Source: Actinomycetes bacterium
Lineage (GTDB): Bacteria > Actinomycetota > Actinomycetes > Actinomycetales > Cellulomonadaceae
Assembly: GCA_023390875.1 (NCBI GenBank)
Contig: JAEWCA010000217.1
Coordinates: forward strand, 1 to 11,994
Reading direction: 5' to 3'
DNA: 11,994 nt
Position numbers and translations under genes: made by a program. Each line of letters begins with the position of its first letter. The stretch's first letter is position 1. Positions 1-6,115 of the stretch are shown here, piece by piece. The notes under the pieces are model-generated. The model did no database searches. It was given only the letters and a program-made list of their open reading frames with translations, and was not told the origin of the DNA.

Positions 1-221
1 GGCCTGGTCGCCGGCTCGCTCACGACCAGGCCGGTCGCGTCGATCTCCAGCCGTGGCACGTCGGCACCGTCGACCTCGGCGGCGACACGGACGGGCGTGG
101 CGTCGGCGCTCCCTGCGAGCTCGTCGGCGAGCGCCGTGTGCAGCCGGGCGGCGAGGTCGGGACCGGTGGTGGGTCGCGGCGCACGTCCGAGCGGGATCAG
201 GTCCGTTCGCGAGGAGGTCAC
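1..221 (-). CDS. Hypothetical protein, 5' part only (runs off the left edge)
   Basis: A leftward open frame starts at GTG (219-221) and stays open to the window edge, giving about 73 residues. The protein begins VTSSRTDLIPLGRAP, has an Ala/Leu-rich helical stretch (DLAARLHTALADELAG), then a segment with alternating hydrophobic residues (PVRVAAEV, VPRLEIDATGLVV) that looks like beta strands. No signal peptide or membrane segment is visible. I do not recognise the family. Codons are strongly G/C-ending, as in the confirmed genes here, which supports real coding. An in-frame GTG at 252-254 is an alternative start, but it would run into the tandem repeats. Only a weak purine run (ctgggg) precedes the chosen start. 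It is divergent from the YjbR-family gene. Confidence 0.55.
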   Translation of the reverse strand, partial: MTSSRTDLIPLGRAPRPTTGPDLAARLHTALADELAGSADATPVRVAAEVDGADVPRLEIDATGLVVSEPATR

Positions 222-253
222 GCCCCAGTGTGTCCCACCGGAGCCCGCACGCA

Positions 254-298
254 CGCGCTGTGCCGACCCGCGCTGTGCTGACCCGCGCCGTGCCGGCC
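254..298. repeat. Three tandem copies of a 15-bp unit
   Basis: Three head-to-tail 15-bp units: cgcgctgtgccgacc (254-268), cgcgctgtgctgacc (269-283) and cgcgccgtgccggcc (284-298). Unit 2 differs from unit 1 at one position and unit 3 at two. They lie between two divergent genes (222-344), where promoters would be expected. The array may be a small replication-slippage minisatellite or a set of protein-binding sites; the sequence does not decide. Confidence 0.7.
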
Positions 299-344
299 GC
301 GGCGCGGCAGCCCCGAGCGGGTCAGGGACGGCGGACACTGGACC

Positions 345-704
345 ATGGCGACCGTCGACGACGTCCGCGAGCTGGGGACGCTACTGGAGCGTTCGTACCC
401 CGTCCACGTCCGCGGGCGTCTGAAGTTCCGCGTCGGCCGGCTGGTCTACGTGGCGTTCTCCCTCGACGAGCGGGTGATGGGTTTCGCGTTCCCGAAGGAG
501 GAGCGCGCGGCGCTCGTCGGCGGGGACCCGCGCACGTTCCGGATGCCTGCCGAGTCCGACCTGCGCTTCCACTGGGTCGAGGCCGACCTCGCCGCCCTGG
601 ACCCGACCGAGGCCCGCGAGCTCGTCGTCGACGCCTGGCGCATGGTCGTCCCGCAGAAGCTCTCCCGCGCCTACGACCTCGCCCATCCCGCGGGCCCGGG
701 CTGA
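345..704 (+). CDS. MmcQ/YjbR (DUF419) family protein
   Basis: A 119-residue protein of the MmcQ/YjbR family, small single-domain alpha/beta proteins with a CyaY-like fold. They are often annotated as DNA-binding, although the biochemical role is not settled. Visible family features are an N-terminal helix (DDVRELGTLLERSY), strand-forming segments with the pattern LKFRVGRLVYVAFS (26-39) and VMGFAFPKEERAALV (44-58), a central FRMP followed by FHWVEADLAAL (75-85), and the closing helix ELVVDAWRMVVPQKL (92-106), which is typical of the family C-terminus. No signal peptide or membrane segment is present, so it is probably cytoplasmic. The ATG at 345 puts the start just before the conserved first helix; the ribosome-binding site is weak (aggga, about 17 nt upstream). 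It stands alone, 91 bp before a secreted-protein gene. Confidence 0.8.
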   Translation: MATVDDVRELGTLLERSYPVHVRGRLKFRVGRLVYVAFSLDERVMGFAFPKEERAALVGGDPRTFRMPAESDLRFHWVEADLAALDPTEARELVVDAWRMVVPQKLSRAYDLAHPAGPG

Positions 705-745
705 CGGCCGACCGGCGCGGAGATGCCGGCTCGGCCCCCGCCGCC

Positions 746-751
746 TACGGT
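746..751 (+). promoter_or_regulatory. Possible -10 element of the small secreted protein gene
   Basis: TACGGT fits the actinobacterial TANNNT -10 pattern and lies 44 nt before the ATG at 796. That would leave a 5' leader of roughly 35-40 nt containing the gaagggg ribosome-binding site. No convincing -35 element is seen 16-18 bp upstream, so this is tentative. Confidence 0.3.
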
Positions 752-795
752 GACCCGGGTCGGAACGCCCGGATCGCACACCCCGAAGGGGCTCC

Positions 796-1230
796 ATGCG
801 CAGGAAGTCGCTCGTCCTGGTCACCGCGCTCGGACTCGGTCTCGGCGTCGCGGTCGCCGCGCCGGCCCAGGCCGCGCAGAGCGTGCAGCTCACCACCCGG
901 ACGTCGAGCACGAACGGCTACGCCAACCTCAACGCGAGCCTGGCGTTCACCGACCAGGGCCGCGGGATCAACCTGAGCGGGTCCGTCACCGACCGGTGCC
1001 CCGCCGACGGCAACGGCGCGTACGCGACCATCACGGTGACGTTCGTCGACGGCGGCTTCCAGTCGTACTTCCCCAAGGACGCGAACGGCTGCGGTCCCGC
1101 CGGGAGCGGCACCGACTTCCACTACGCCACCGGCTTCAACAACCGGATCGCCAAGGTGGGCTTCCTGCTCCAGGAGCGCGACGGCGGCACGGTCGTCCGC
1201 TCGGTCAGCACGGTCGTCTACAACTCCTGA
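796..1230 (+). CDS. Small secreted protein of unknown function
   Basis: A 144-residue protein with a clear Sec signal peptide: basic n-region MRRKS, hydrophobic core LVLVTALGLGLGVAVAA, and an A-x-A site (PAQAA) with cleavage near residue 26 or 27. The mature part is about 117 residues, rich in Thr, Ser, Asn and Gly, with alternating hydrophobic residues suggesting a beta-sandwich (YATITVTFVDG, KVGFLLQERDG, VVRSVSTVVYN). Two cysteines (68 and 99) could form one disulfide in the exported protein. There is no lipobox, anchor or catalytic motif. A good ribosome-binding site (gaagggg, spacing about 5) fixes the ATG. I do not recognise a family. It is convergent with the secreted GH6 cellulase, but a shared function is only speculation. 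Confidence 0.8.
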   Translation: MRRKSLVLVTALGLGLGVAVAAPAQAAQSVQLTTRTSSTNGYANLNASLAFTDQGRGINLSGSVTDRCPADGNGAYATITVTFVDGGFQSYFPKDANGCGPAGSGTDFHYATGFNNRIAKVGFLLQERDGGTVVRSVSTVVYNS

Positions 1231-1303
1231 CGCCGGCCACCGCCCACGCGCGTCGCCGGCCGGGCGGCGTCCTGGGAGCGGCTGCGCAGGGTCCGTGCGA
1301 CAT

Positions 1304-1339
1304 GACGAGGGGCCGGATGCAGGGATCCGGCCCCTCGTC
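1304..1339. terminator. Strong hairpin between convergent genes, probably a bidirectional terminator
   Basis: A perfect 15-bp stem, gacgaggggccggat (1304-1318) against its complement (1325-1339), closes a 6-nt loop (gcaggg). A few flanking bases (1301-1303 with 1340-1342) can extend it, including one G-T wobble. It lies between the stop of the secreted-protein gene (1230) and the stop of the GH6 gene (1352), close to the latter. No T-tract follows on either strand, as is common for actinobacterial hairpin terminators. Confidence 0.75.
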
Positions 1340-1351
1340 GTGCGGTGACGG

Positions 1352-2956
1352 TCAGGACGTGCAGGCCTGGCCGTCGAGCCGGAACTGCCACGGCGCCTGC
1401 GCGTCACCCGTGCCGGTGACGACCAGGGCCGTCTTCTTGCCCGGCGCCAGGCCCGGGACCAGGCGCGGCGCCGTGACGGTGACCGCGTTGCCGGACTGGA
1501 CGAACGTGCCGCCGACGACCGTCCGGACGCGCTGGTCGCCCTCGAACTCCCACGACAGGTGCCACGGGCTGAGCCGCTGCGTGCCACGGTTCTCGACGGT
1601 GAGCGCCGCGACGAAGCCGCGGTTCTTCGGCCCGCCGACGGTGGTGCCGACCACCTTGACGTGGCAGGTCAGGGGGCTCAGTGCGGGGACGGCGAGGGCG
1701 ACGAGCTCACGAGCCTGCTGCGTGAACCACTGACCGGCCGCCGGGTCGGCGATGCCACGCGCGGGGTCGAGCGGGCCGGCGGTGCCGCGGAAGCACTGGC
1801 CGTCGGACTCGCCGGGCACCTTGATCCACAGGTAGGCGTCGACGAGCGCGGATCCGGTCGACGTGGTGGGGCGCGCGCCGAGACCGCGGTCCGGCGGGTT
1901 GCACCAGTCCTCGTGCGCCGGGTACACGCCGGCCGGGTACTGCCACGGGCCCAGGCCGTTGCGGCTGGTGTCGATGACGAACCGGGCGGTGGGCTGGACG
2001 CCCCCGAGGATCGAGGCGTAGCGCGAGTCGACGCCGGCCGTGTTGAGCGCGGGGTCGGTCGCGTCGGCGGACCACCGGCCGTACTGCGACATCCCCGTGC
2101 CCTGCCAGCCGTTGGCCGGGCCGCCGTTCCAGTACTGGTTGCCGCAGCTCGCGTAGTCGCCGGGGACGACCTTCGTGGCGTAGGCGATGCACTGCGAGAC
2201 CCACGTGCCGTAGGCCGTGCCGTTCTCGGTGAACTGGTAGTTCGACGCGTTGAGGAAGAAGCCGGTCGCCTTCTGCACACCGGCCTTGACCAGGCGGTCG
2301 CTGATCTCGCCGACGTTGAGCCAGGCCGACGACGTGCCGTCGAGGTAGACCTTCACGTTCGGCAGGGCGGCGAGGGCGTCCACGGCGTGGTTGAGCTGCG
2401 CGAAGCGGTTCGCCGGCGCGGTCGCCGGGTCCACCTCGGCGGGCTGGCACCAGTCCATGGAGCCGTCGAGGTTCGTGTAGTGGGGGATGATCCCGAGGCC
2501 GTCGGGCTCGAGGATCACCGTCGCCTGCCGGTTGCCGATGCCGGCCGCGAAGCCGTCGATCCACGCCGCGTAGGCCGCGGTGTCGGCGGCGCCGCCGGCG
2601 GAGTACTGCGCGCAGTCGCGGAACGGCAGGTTGTACGCGACGAGGACGGGCAGCTTGCCGGCCTTCGACGCCGCGGTGGTGAGCTTGTCGACGTCGGCGC
2701 GGACCTCCTGGGGTGTGCCGCCGGTGAACCAGGTCGCCGACGGGACGCTGCCGAGAAGCTGGGCGTCGGCGCGCGCCTGCCCGGTGAGGGTCTGCGCGGC
2801 CTCGAGGGTCGTGCTGTGCGGGTCGACGTAGAACCCCGTGTCCGCGGGGGTCGCGGCGTCGGCCGCGTGGGCAGGGGCGAGCATCGACAGTGACACCGCG
2901 AGGGTGGCGGTCGCTGCGAGGGCCGTGCGGCGCATCGGAGCGCGGGTGCGGGGCAT
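1352..2956 (-). CDS. Secreted GH6 cellulase (endoglucanase-like) with C-terminal CBM2-type module
   Basis: A 534-residue glycoside hydrolase family 6 enzyme that inverts beta-1,4-glucosidic bonds in cellulose outside the cell. A signal peptide (MPRTRAPMRRTALAATATLA...) ends near AHA (29-31). The catalytic domain spans about 36-425. It carries both GH6 signatures: VAYNLPFRDC (106-115), with Asp114, and VILEPDGLG (147-155), with the presumed catalytic acid Asp152. Further conserved acids are Asp206 (DGTSSAWLN) and Asp329 (IDTSRNG). Residues 430-532 (C431...C532) align with CBM2 but lack its three surface tryptophans. No Pro/Thr linker separates the two parts. I chose ATG 2956 because aggagag lies just upstream (spacing about 2) and because the longer frame from 3025 would read through the operator. 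It is divergent from a LacI-type gene. Endo versus exo mode cannot be settled from motifs alone. Confidence 0.93.
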   Translation of the reverse strand: MPRTRAPMRRTALAATATLAVSLSMLAPAHAADAATPADTGFYVDPHSTTLEAAQTLTGQARADAQLLGSVPSATWFTGGTPQEVRADVDKLTTAASKAGKLPVLVAYNLPFRDCAQYSAGGAADTAAYAAWIDGFAAGIGNRQATVILEPDGLGIIPHYTNLDGSMDWCQPAEVDPATAPANRFAQLNHAVDALAALPNVKVYLDGTSSAWLNVGEISDRLVKAGVQKATGFFLNASNYQFTENGTAYGTWVSQCIAYATKVVPGDYASCGNQYWNGGPANGWQGTGMSQYGRWSADATDPALNTAGVDSRYASILGGVQPTARFVIDTSRNGLGPWQYPAGVYPAHEDWCNPPDRGLGARPTTSTGSALVDAYLWIKVPGESDGQCFRGTAGPLDPARGIADPAAGQWFTQQARELVALAVPALSPLTCHVKVVGTTVGGPKNRGFVAALTVENRGTQRLSPWHLSWEFEGDQRVRTVVGGTFVQSGNAVTVTAPRLVPGLAPGKKTALVVTGTGDAQAPWQFRLDGQACTS

Positions 2957-2984
2957 GTCTCTCCTGTGTCCTCGTTGACCAGTG

Positions 2985-3004
2985 AAGTGGGACCGCTCCC
3001 ACTT
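2985..3004 (-). promoter_or_regulatory. CebR/CelR-type operator of the GH6 gene
   Basis: AAGTGGGACCGCTCCCACTT is an inverted repeat with perfect 8-bp arms. Read on the minus strand its core is TGGGAGCGGTCCCA, which matches the CebR/CelR operator consensus TGGGAGCGCTCCCA at 13 of 14 positions. It lies 29 nt before the GH6 start, just downstream of or overlapping the predicted transcription start, a placement that suits repression by steric block. In Streptomyces CebR and Thermobifida CelR, cello-oligosaccharides release the repressor. Confidence 0.88.
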
Positions 3005-3014
3005 ATTTCCAGTC

Positions 3015-3044
3015 ATTCTCCACACAGCGGGACGGAAACGTCAA
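3015..3044 (-). promoter_or_regulatory. Predicted sigma-70-type promoter of the GH6 gene
   Basis: On the minus strand, TTGACG (3039-3044, -35) and GAGAAT (3015-3020, -10) are separated by 18 bp. The -35 matches 5 of 6 consensus positions and the -10 matches 4 of 6. Transcription would start near 3008, placing the CebR-type operator directly at the start region. Spacing and position are consistent, but this is sequence inference. Confidence 0.55.
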
Positions 3045-3086
3045 CGCCTCCCTGGACGGACGTTCACCTCCTTCCGGGTGATTCGT

Positions 3087-3098
3087 CGGTCGCGACCG
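3087..3098. promoter_or_regulatory. Perfect 12-bp palindrome, possible second operator
   Basis: CGGTCGCGACCG is perfectly self-complementary with a central CG, the symmetry LacI-family regulators favour. It lies 67 bp before the LacI-type start and 131 bp from the GH6 start. It does not match the CebR consensus. In DNA this GC-rich a 12-bp palindrome can occur by chance, so an autoregulatory role is only a suggestion. Confidence 0.22.
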
Positions 3099-3152
3099 GA
3101 GCGCGACCTCGGCCGATCCGCGAACGCCGGCCGGCCGGCACCAGCCCGCCGT

Positions 3153-3158
3153 TAGGGT
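3153..3158 (+). promoter_or_regulatory. -10 element of the LacI-type gene, leaderless arrangement
   Basis: TAGGGT fits TANNNT and is followed by exactly 6 nt and then the ATG at 3165, so transcription would begin at or very near the start codon. The same bases include agggtga, which could act as a ribosome-binding site if transcription starts further upstream. No good -35 is evident. Confidence 0.5.
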
Positions 3159-3164
3159 GACCGC

Positions 3165-4247
3165 ATGGCAGACCCCACGACGGCTGGTCCTGGCGACCGT
3201 GACGCCGAGGGGTCGCCCGGACCCGGCCCGGCCCGCACGTTCAGGGTCGCGACGCTCGACGAGGTCGCGCAGCGAGCCGGCGTCTCGCGCTCCGTGGCGT
3301 CGCGAGCCATGAACAACTCCCGCAACGTGAGCGCCCCGAAGCGCGAGGCGGTCGCGCGCGCGGCGGCCGAGCTCGGCTACGTCCCGAACCCGACGGCGCG
3401 CGCCCTCGCGACGAGCACGGCCGGGTCGGTGGTCCTCGCGCTCCCGGACGACGACCCGGCGCTGTTCGGCGACCCCTTCTTCTCGCAGGTCCTCGTGGGC
3501 GTCGCGGCCGCTCTCGACCGGTCGGAGCTCACCCTGACGCTCATGCTCGCGTCGTCGGAGCGCGGGCGGGAACGGCTCGCGCGCGTGCTGCGCTCCCGCC
3601 GGTCGGACGGCGTGATGCTGCTGGGCCTGCGCAAGGACGACCCCCTGGGCCGGATCGCGGCCGCGACCGACGTGCCGGTGGTGGTCGGGGGCCGGCCGCT
3701 CGACGCGGAACCCCGCTGGTACGTCGACGTCGACAACCGCGGGGGCGCGCGCCTCGCCGCCGAGCACCTGCTGAGGTCCGGACGCCGCCACCTCGCCGCG
3801 ATCGTCGGGCCCGTCGACCTGCAGGCGTCCGTGGCCCGGCACCAGGGGTTCGCTGACGCCGTGGCGGCCGAGGGGCTGCCGGCCGACCGGGTCGAGCACG
3901 CCGACTTCACGTACGACGGCGGGGCCGCGGCGATGACCCGGCTGCTCGCCGCGCACCCGGACATCGACGGCGTGTTCGCCGCGTCGGACTACATGGCCTC
4001 CGGGGCGATGCGCGCCCTGCGGGCCGCCGGTCGCCGCGTCCCCGAGGACGTCGCCGTGGTCGGCTTCGACGACCTCGAGATCGCGCGCCACACCGAGCCG
4101 CCGCTCACCACCGTCAGCCAGCCGATCCGCGGGCTCGGCCACGAGATGGCGACGATGCTGGTCCGGCTGATCGACGGGGACACGCCCACGCCGATCATCC
4201 TGCCGACCCACCTGGTCGTCCGAGGGTCGGCGCCCGGCCGGGCGTGA
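3165..4247 (+). CDS. LacI-family transcriptional regulator, CebR/CelR-like
   Basis: A 360-residue LacI/GalR-family repressor. After a disordered Gly/Pro-rich leader (1-26) comes the helix-turn-helix (ATLDEVAQRAGVSRSVASRA, 29-48), the rest of the DNA-binding headpiece to about 70, and the hinge helix YVPNPTARAL (72-81), whose leucine would insert in the minor groove. Residues 86-355 form a periplasmic-binding-protein-like effector domain with family landmarks DGVMLLGL (148-155), YVDVDNRGG (186-194), DGVFAASD (268-275) and DVAVVGFDD (295-303). GGRPLD and the ADFTYDGG segment resemble cellobiose-responsive CebR/CelR proteins. Its divergence from a GH6 gene with a CebR-type operator suggests it represses that gene until cello-oligosaccharides bind. 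The recognition helix (SRSVASRAMNN) is not the common STVSRVLNG type, so its cognate site is not certain. Confidence 0.9.
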   Translation: MADPTTAGPGDRDAEGSPGPGPARTFRVATLDEVAQRAGVSRSVASRAMNNSRNVSAPKREAVARAAAELGYVPNPTARALATSTAGSVVLALPDDDPALFGDPFFSQVLVGVAAALDRSELTLTLMLASSERGRERLARVLRSRRSDGVMLLGLRKDDPLGRIAAATDVPVVVGGRPLDAEPRWYVDVDNRGGARLAAEHLLRSGRRHLAAIVGPVDLQASVARHQGFADAVAAEGLPADRVEHADFTYDGGAAAMTRLLAAHPDIDGVFAASDYMASGAMRALRAAGRRVPEDVAVVGFDDLEIARHTEPPLTTVSQPIRGLGHEMATMLVRLIDGDTPTPIILPTHLVVRGSAPGRA

Positions 4248-4295
4248 CCGTCCCGGCCGGTACCGAGTCCCGACCGCCCGCGTCGTGCAGCCTCG

Positions 4296-5180
4296 TCACC
4301 GGTGCGAGCGGACGGGTACGAGGTTCCGCTCCGCCCACGTCCGCAAGGTCGTGGACGAGCTCGTCTCCGGCGTCCTCACCTCGTGGTTGTCGAGGCCGGC
4401 GTTCTTGGCGACCATCATCGCCACCATGCCGTCCGCCATCGCGGGCGACGCGCCCCGCGCGAGAAGAGCACGACGGAGCTCGGCGATGCCGAGGTGGACG
4501 TGCTGGACCGTGCGGCCCAGCAGGTCCGAGAGGACGAGCGCGGCGTCGTGCGTCGAGAGGTCCTCGGGGCCGAGGACGGGCCGGCTCGCCTGACCGGTCC
4601 ACGTGCGGTCGAGGAGCAGTCCCGACGCGACCGCGGCGACGTCGGTCGCGGCGACCCACGGCACCTTCAGGTCGGCGTCGAGCGCGCTGGAGAACCTGCC
4701 GTCGTCGACGATCGGGACGGCGTCGCGGCGCAGGTTGTCCATGAGGCCCGGGAGGGTGAGCGCGCGGCAGGCGGCACCGGTGGCCGCGAACAGGTCGTCC
4801 ACGGCCAGGTTGTGGGTGACGACACCCGCGTCGCCCGGTACGCCGCGGCCCAGGTTGGAGATGGTGACCACATGGCCGACGCCGTGGCGCGCGACTGCCG
4901 CGACGGCCGGGCCGGCGAAGTCCTCCATGCCGGCCCGGAGTGTCGGGGCGGCCCACGGCGGCGGGGTGATCCAGAAGAGGGCGTCGGCCCCGGTGAGCGC
5001 GCTGTCGACCACGGCGGGGTCGCCGTGCGAGCCGGGCACGACCTCGGCGCGCTCGTGGATGTCGGGGCGGAGCTTGCCGGGGTCACGGACGACGACGCGC
5101 ACAGGCTCGTCGGTGCTCTCGAGGAGTCGCTCGAGCAGCTGGCTGCCGATGGTGCCGGTGGGAGCGGTGGTGACGATCAT
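4296..5180 (-). CDS. NmrA-like NAD(P)-binding protein (atypical SDR)
   Basis: A 294-residue protein of the NmrA-like branch of atypical short-chain dehydrogenases. The N-terminal Rossmann motif is TGTIGSQLLERLL (8-20), preceded by the strand MIVTTAP. VRVVVRDPGKL follows, where the arginine after the second strand commonly selects NADP(H). Later landmarks are GADALFWITPPPW, the helix leading to GHVVTISNLG, and the LTLPGLMDNL segment typical of the family. The usual SDR Tyr-x-x-x-Lys catalytic pair is not apparent, so it may be a redox sensor or a reductase using another mechanism. No export signal is seen. The start at ATG 5180 has ggaggg about 7 nt upstream. It is divergent from a LysR-type gene only 69 bp away, which usually means regulation by that protein. 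Confidence 0.85.
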   Translation of the reverse strand: MIVTTAPTGTIGSQLLERLLESTDEPVRVVVRDPGKLRPDIHERAEVVPGSHGDPAVVDSALTGADALFWITPPPWAAPTLRAGMEDFAGPAVAAVARHGVGHVVTISNLGRGVPGDAGVVTHNLAVDDLFAATGAACRALTLPGLMDNLRRDAVPIVDDGRFSSALDADLKVPWVAATDVAAVASGLLLDRTWTGQASRPVLGPEDLSTHDAALVLSDLLGRTVQHVHLGIAELRRALLARGASPAMADGMVAMMVAKNAGLDNHEVRTPETSSSTTLRTWAERNLVPVRSHR

Positions 5181-5249
5181 GCGTCCACCCTCCGGGTCGC
5201 CGTGGGGACCAGTCCAATACCTTGCGACGTGGGTCGATACCGTGGAGGT
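5181..5249. promoter_or_regulatory. Divergent control region between the NmrA-like and LysR-type genes
   Basis: This 69-bp gap must contain both promoters. For the rightward gene TACCGT (5238-5243) lies exactly 6 nt before the ATG, a leaderless-type -10. Candidate LysR contacts are the direct repeat ATACC at 5217-5221 and 5237-5241, 20 bp apart (two helical turns), and the inverted repeat CGAC-gtgg-GTCG (5225-5236). A strict T-N11-A box was not found. The leftward -10 is not clear. Confidence 0.5.
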
Positions 5250-6080
5250 ATGGATCTAGACCTCCGCAAGCTCCGGTACTTCGTGACGTTGGCGGACGAG
5301 CTGCACTTCGGCCGGGCGGCGGAGCGGCTCTTCATCGCCCAGCCCGTGCTCTCCCGGCAGATCCGGGCACTGGAGAACGAGCTCGGCGCGACGCTGCTCG
5401 ACCGCACCAGCCGGCGGGTCCGTCTGACGGCCGCGGGCGCCCAGCTCCGCGACGACGCGGGGAACCTGCTCGCGGCCGCCGCCGCGACGACCCGGCGCGC
5501 CCACGAGGCCGCGCGCGGGCAGGAGCGGATCGTCGTCGGGTTCGCTCCCGGCCTCCGCGTCGCCCCCGCGGTGGCGGCGTTCGCCACTGTCGCTCCCGAC
5601 GTCGACGTCGAGCTGCGCGAGCTCGTCTGGTACGAGGGGGCTGAGGCGGTCCGCGACGGCCGGGTCGACGTCGCCTGCGTCCGCGACCCGGCGGACACCG
5701 ACCAGCTGGTCACCTGCGAGCTCGGCACCGAACCGAAGGTCGCGGTGATCCCGGCCGGGCACCGGCTGGCGGGCAGGCGTCACGTGCGGCTCGCCGACCT
5801 GGAGGGCGAGGCGCTCGTCGAGATCGACCGCCGGTGCACGAGCATCGAGGCCAAGCTCGAGCTGGCCGCCTCCGGGCGCGACGTCGCGATGGTGCCCCGG
5901 AGCGTCGCGAGGATGTACGCCCGGCCCGGTCTGGTCGTCCGCCGGATCGTCGACCGTGAGCCGCAGCGTGTCCTGCTCGCGATGCCCGTCGCGCCCCGGC
6001 CGCGGGTGCAGGACTTCTTCGAGCTCGCCGCGGAGGTCCTGATGGACCGGGGCGACCCGGTCACGGTGCAACGAGCGTGA
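5250..6080 (+). CDS. LysR-family transcriptional regulator
   Basis: A 276-residue LysR-type regulator. The winged helix-turn-helix occupies residues 7-64: LRYFVTLADELHFGRAAERL, then the recognition region QPVLSRQIRALENELGATLL and the wing DRTSRRVRLTAAG. A linker helix (65-90) precedes the effector-binding domain from about residue 93 (RIVVGFAPGLRVAPAVAAF). The domain is compact and the protein is some 20-30 residues shorter than most family members, with a shortened second subdomain (ALVEIDRRCTSIEAKLELA). A longer upstream frame exists, but ATG 5250 begins exactly at the conserved helix and sits 6 nt after TACCGT. The ggaggt immediately before the ATG has no spacer, which favours a leaderless start. 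It probably controls the divergent NmrA-like gene and itself. The inducer is unknown. Confidence 0.92.
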   Translation: MDLDLRKLRYFVTLADELHFGRAAERLFIAQPVLSRQIRALENELGATLLDRTSRRVRLTAAGAQLRDDAGNLLAAAAATTRRAHEAARGQERIVVGFAPGLRVAPAVAAFATVAPDVDVELRELVWYEGAEAVRDGRVDVACVRDPADTDQLVTCELGTEPKVAVIPAGHRLAGRRHVRLADLEGEALVEIDRRCTSIEAKLELAASGRDVAMVPRSVARMYARPGLVVRRIVDREPQRVLLAMPVAPRPRVQDFFELAAEVLMDRGDPVTVQRA

Positions 6081-6090
6081 CCACATGACG

Positions 6091-6110
6091 GACCGGTCCG
6101 CGGGCCGGTC
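6091..6110. terminator. Hairpin between convergent LysR-type and PLD genes
   Basis: GACCGGTC (6091-6098) pairs with GGCCGGTC (6103-6110) as an 8-bp stem with one G-T wobble and a cgcg tetraloop. It fills most of the 35-bp gap between the LysR-type stop (6080) and the PLD stop (6116), so it could end transcription from both sides. There is no T-tract. Confidence 0.55.
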
Positions 6111-6115
6111 GTGAC

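Noticed and set aside
1273..1286. TGGGAGCG half-site resembling the CebR operator
   Set aside because: Only one arm is present; the second half (gctgcg) does not match, and the site lies between two gene ends rather than near a promoter.
1559..2893. Long rightward open frame antisense to the GH6 gene (444 codons)
   Set aside because: It is the complement shadow of a confirmed gene in very GC-rich DNA, where stop codons are rare. The translation is Arg/Gly/Val-rich with no recognisable domain.
2957..3025. N-terminal extension of the GH6 frame up to an ATG at 3025
   Set aside because: It would put the CebR-type operator and the -10 element inside the coding sequence and place about 23 non-signal residues before the signal peptide. 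ATG 2956 has aggagag just upstream and starts directly at a normal signal peptide.
4231..4244. Perfect 14-bp palindrome CGCCCGGCCGGGCG at the end of the LacI-type gene
   Set aside because: It is composed only of G and C and lies within the last codons. A hairpin would have only a 5-bp stem, so it is likely chance, though a weak terminator cannot be excluded.
4302..5249. Long rightward open frame upstream of and in frame with the LysR-type gene
   Set aside because: It is antisense to the NmrA-like gene, has shadow-type Arg/Gly-rich composition, and no LysR protein has such an extension. The conserved helix begins at ATG 5250.
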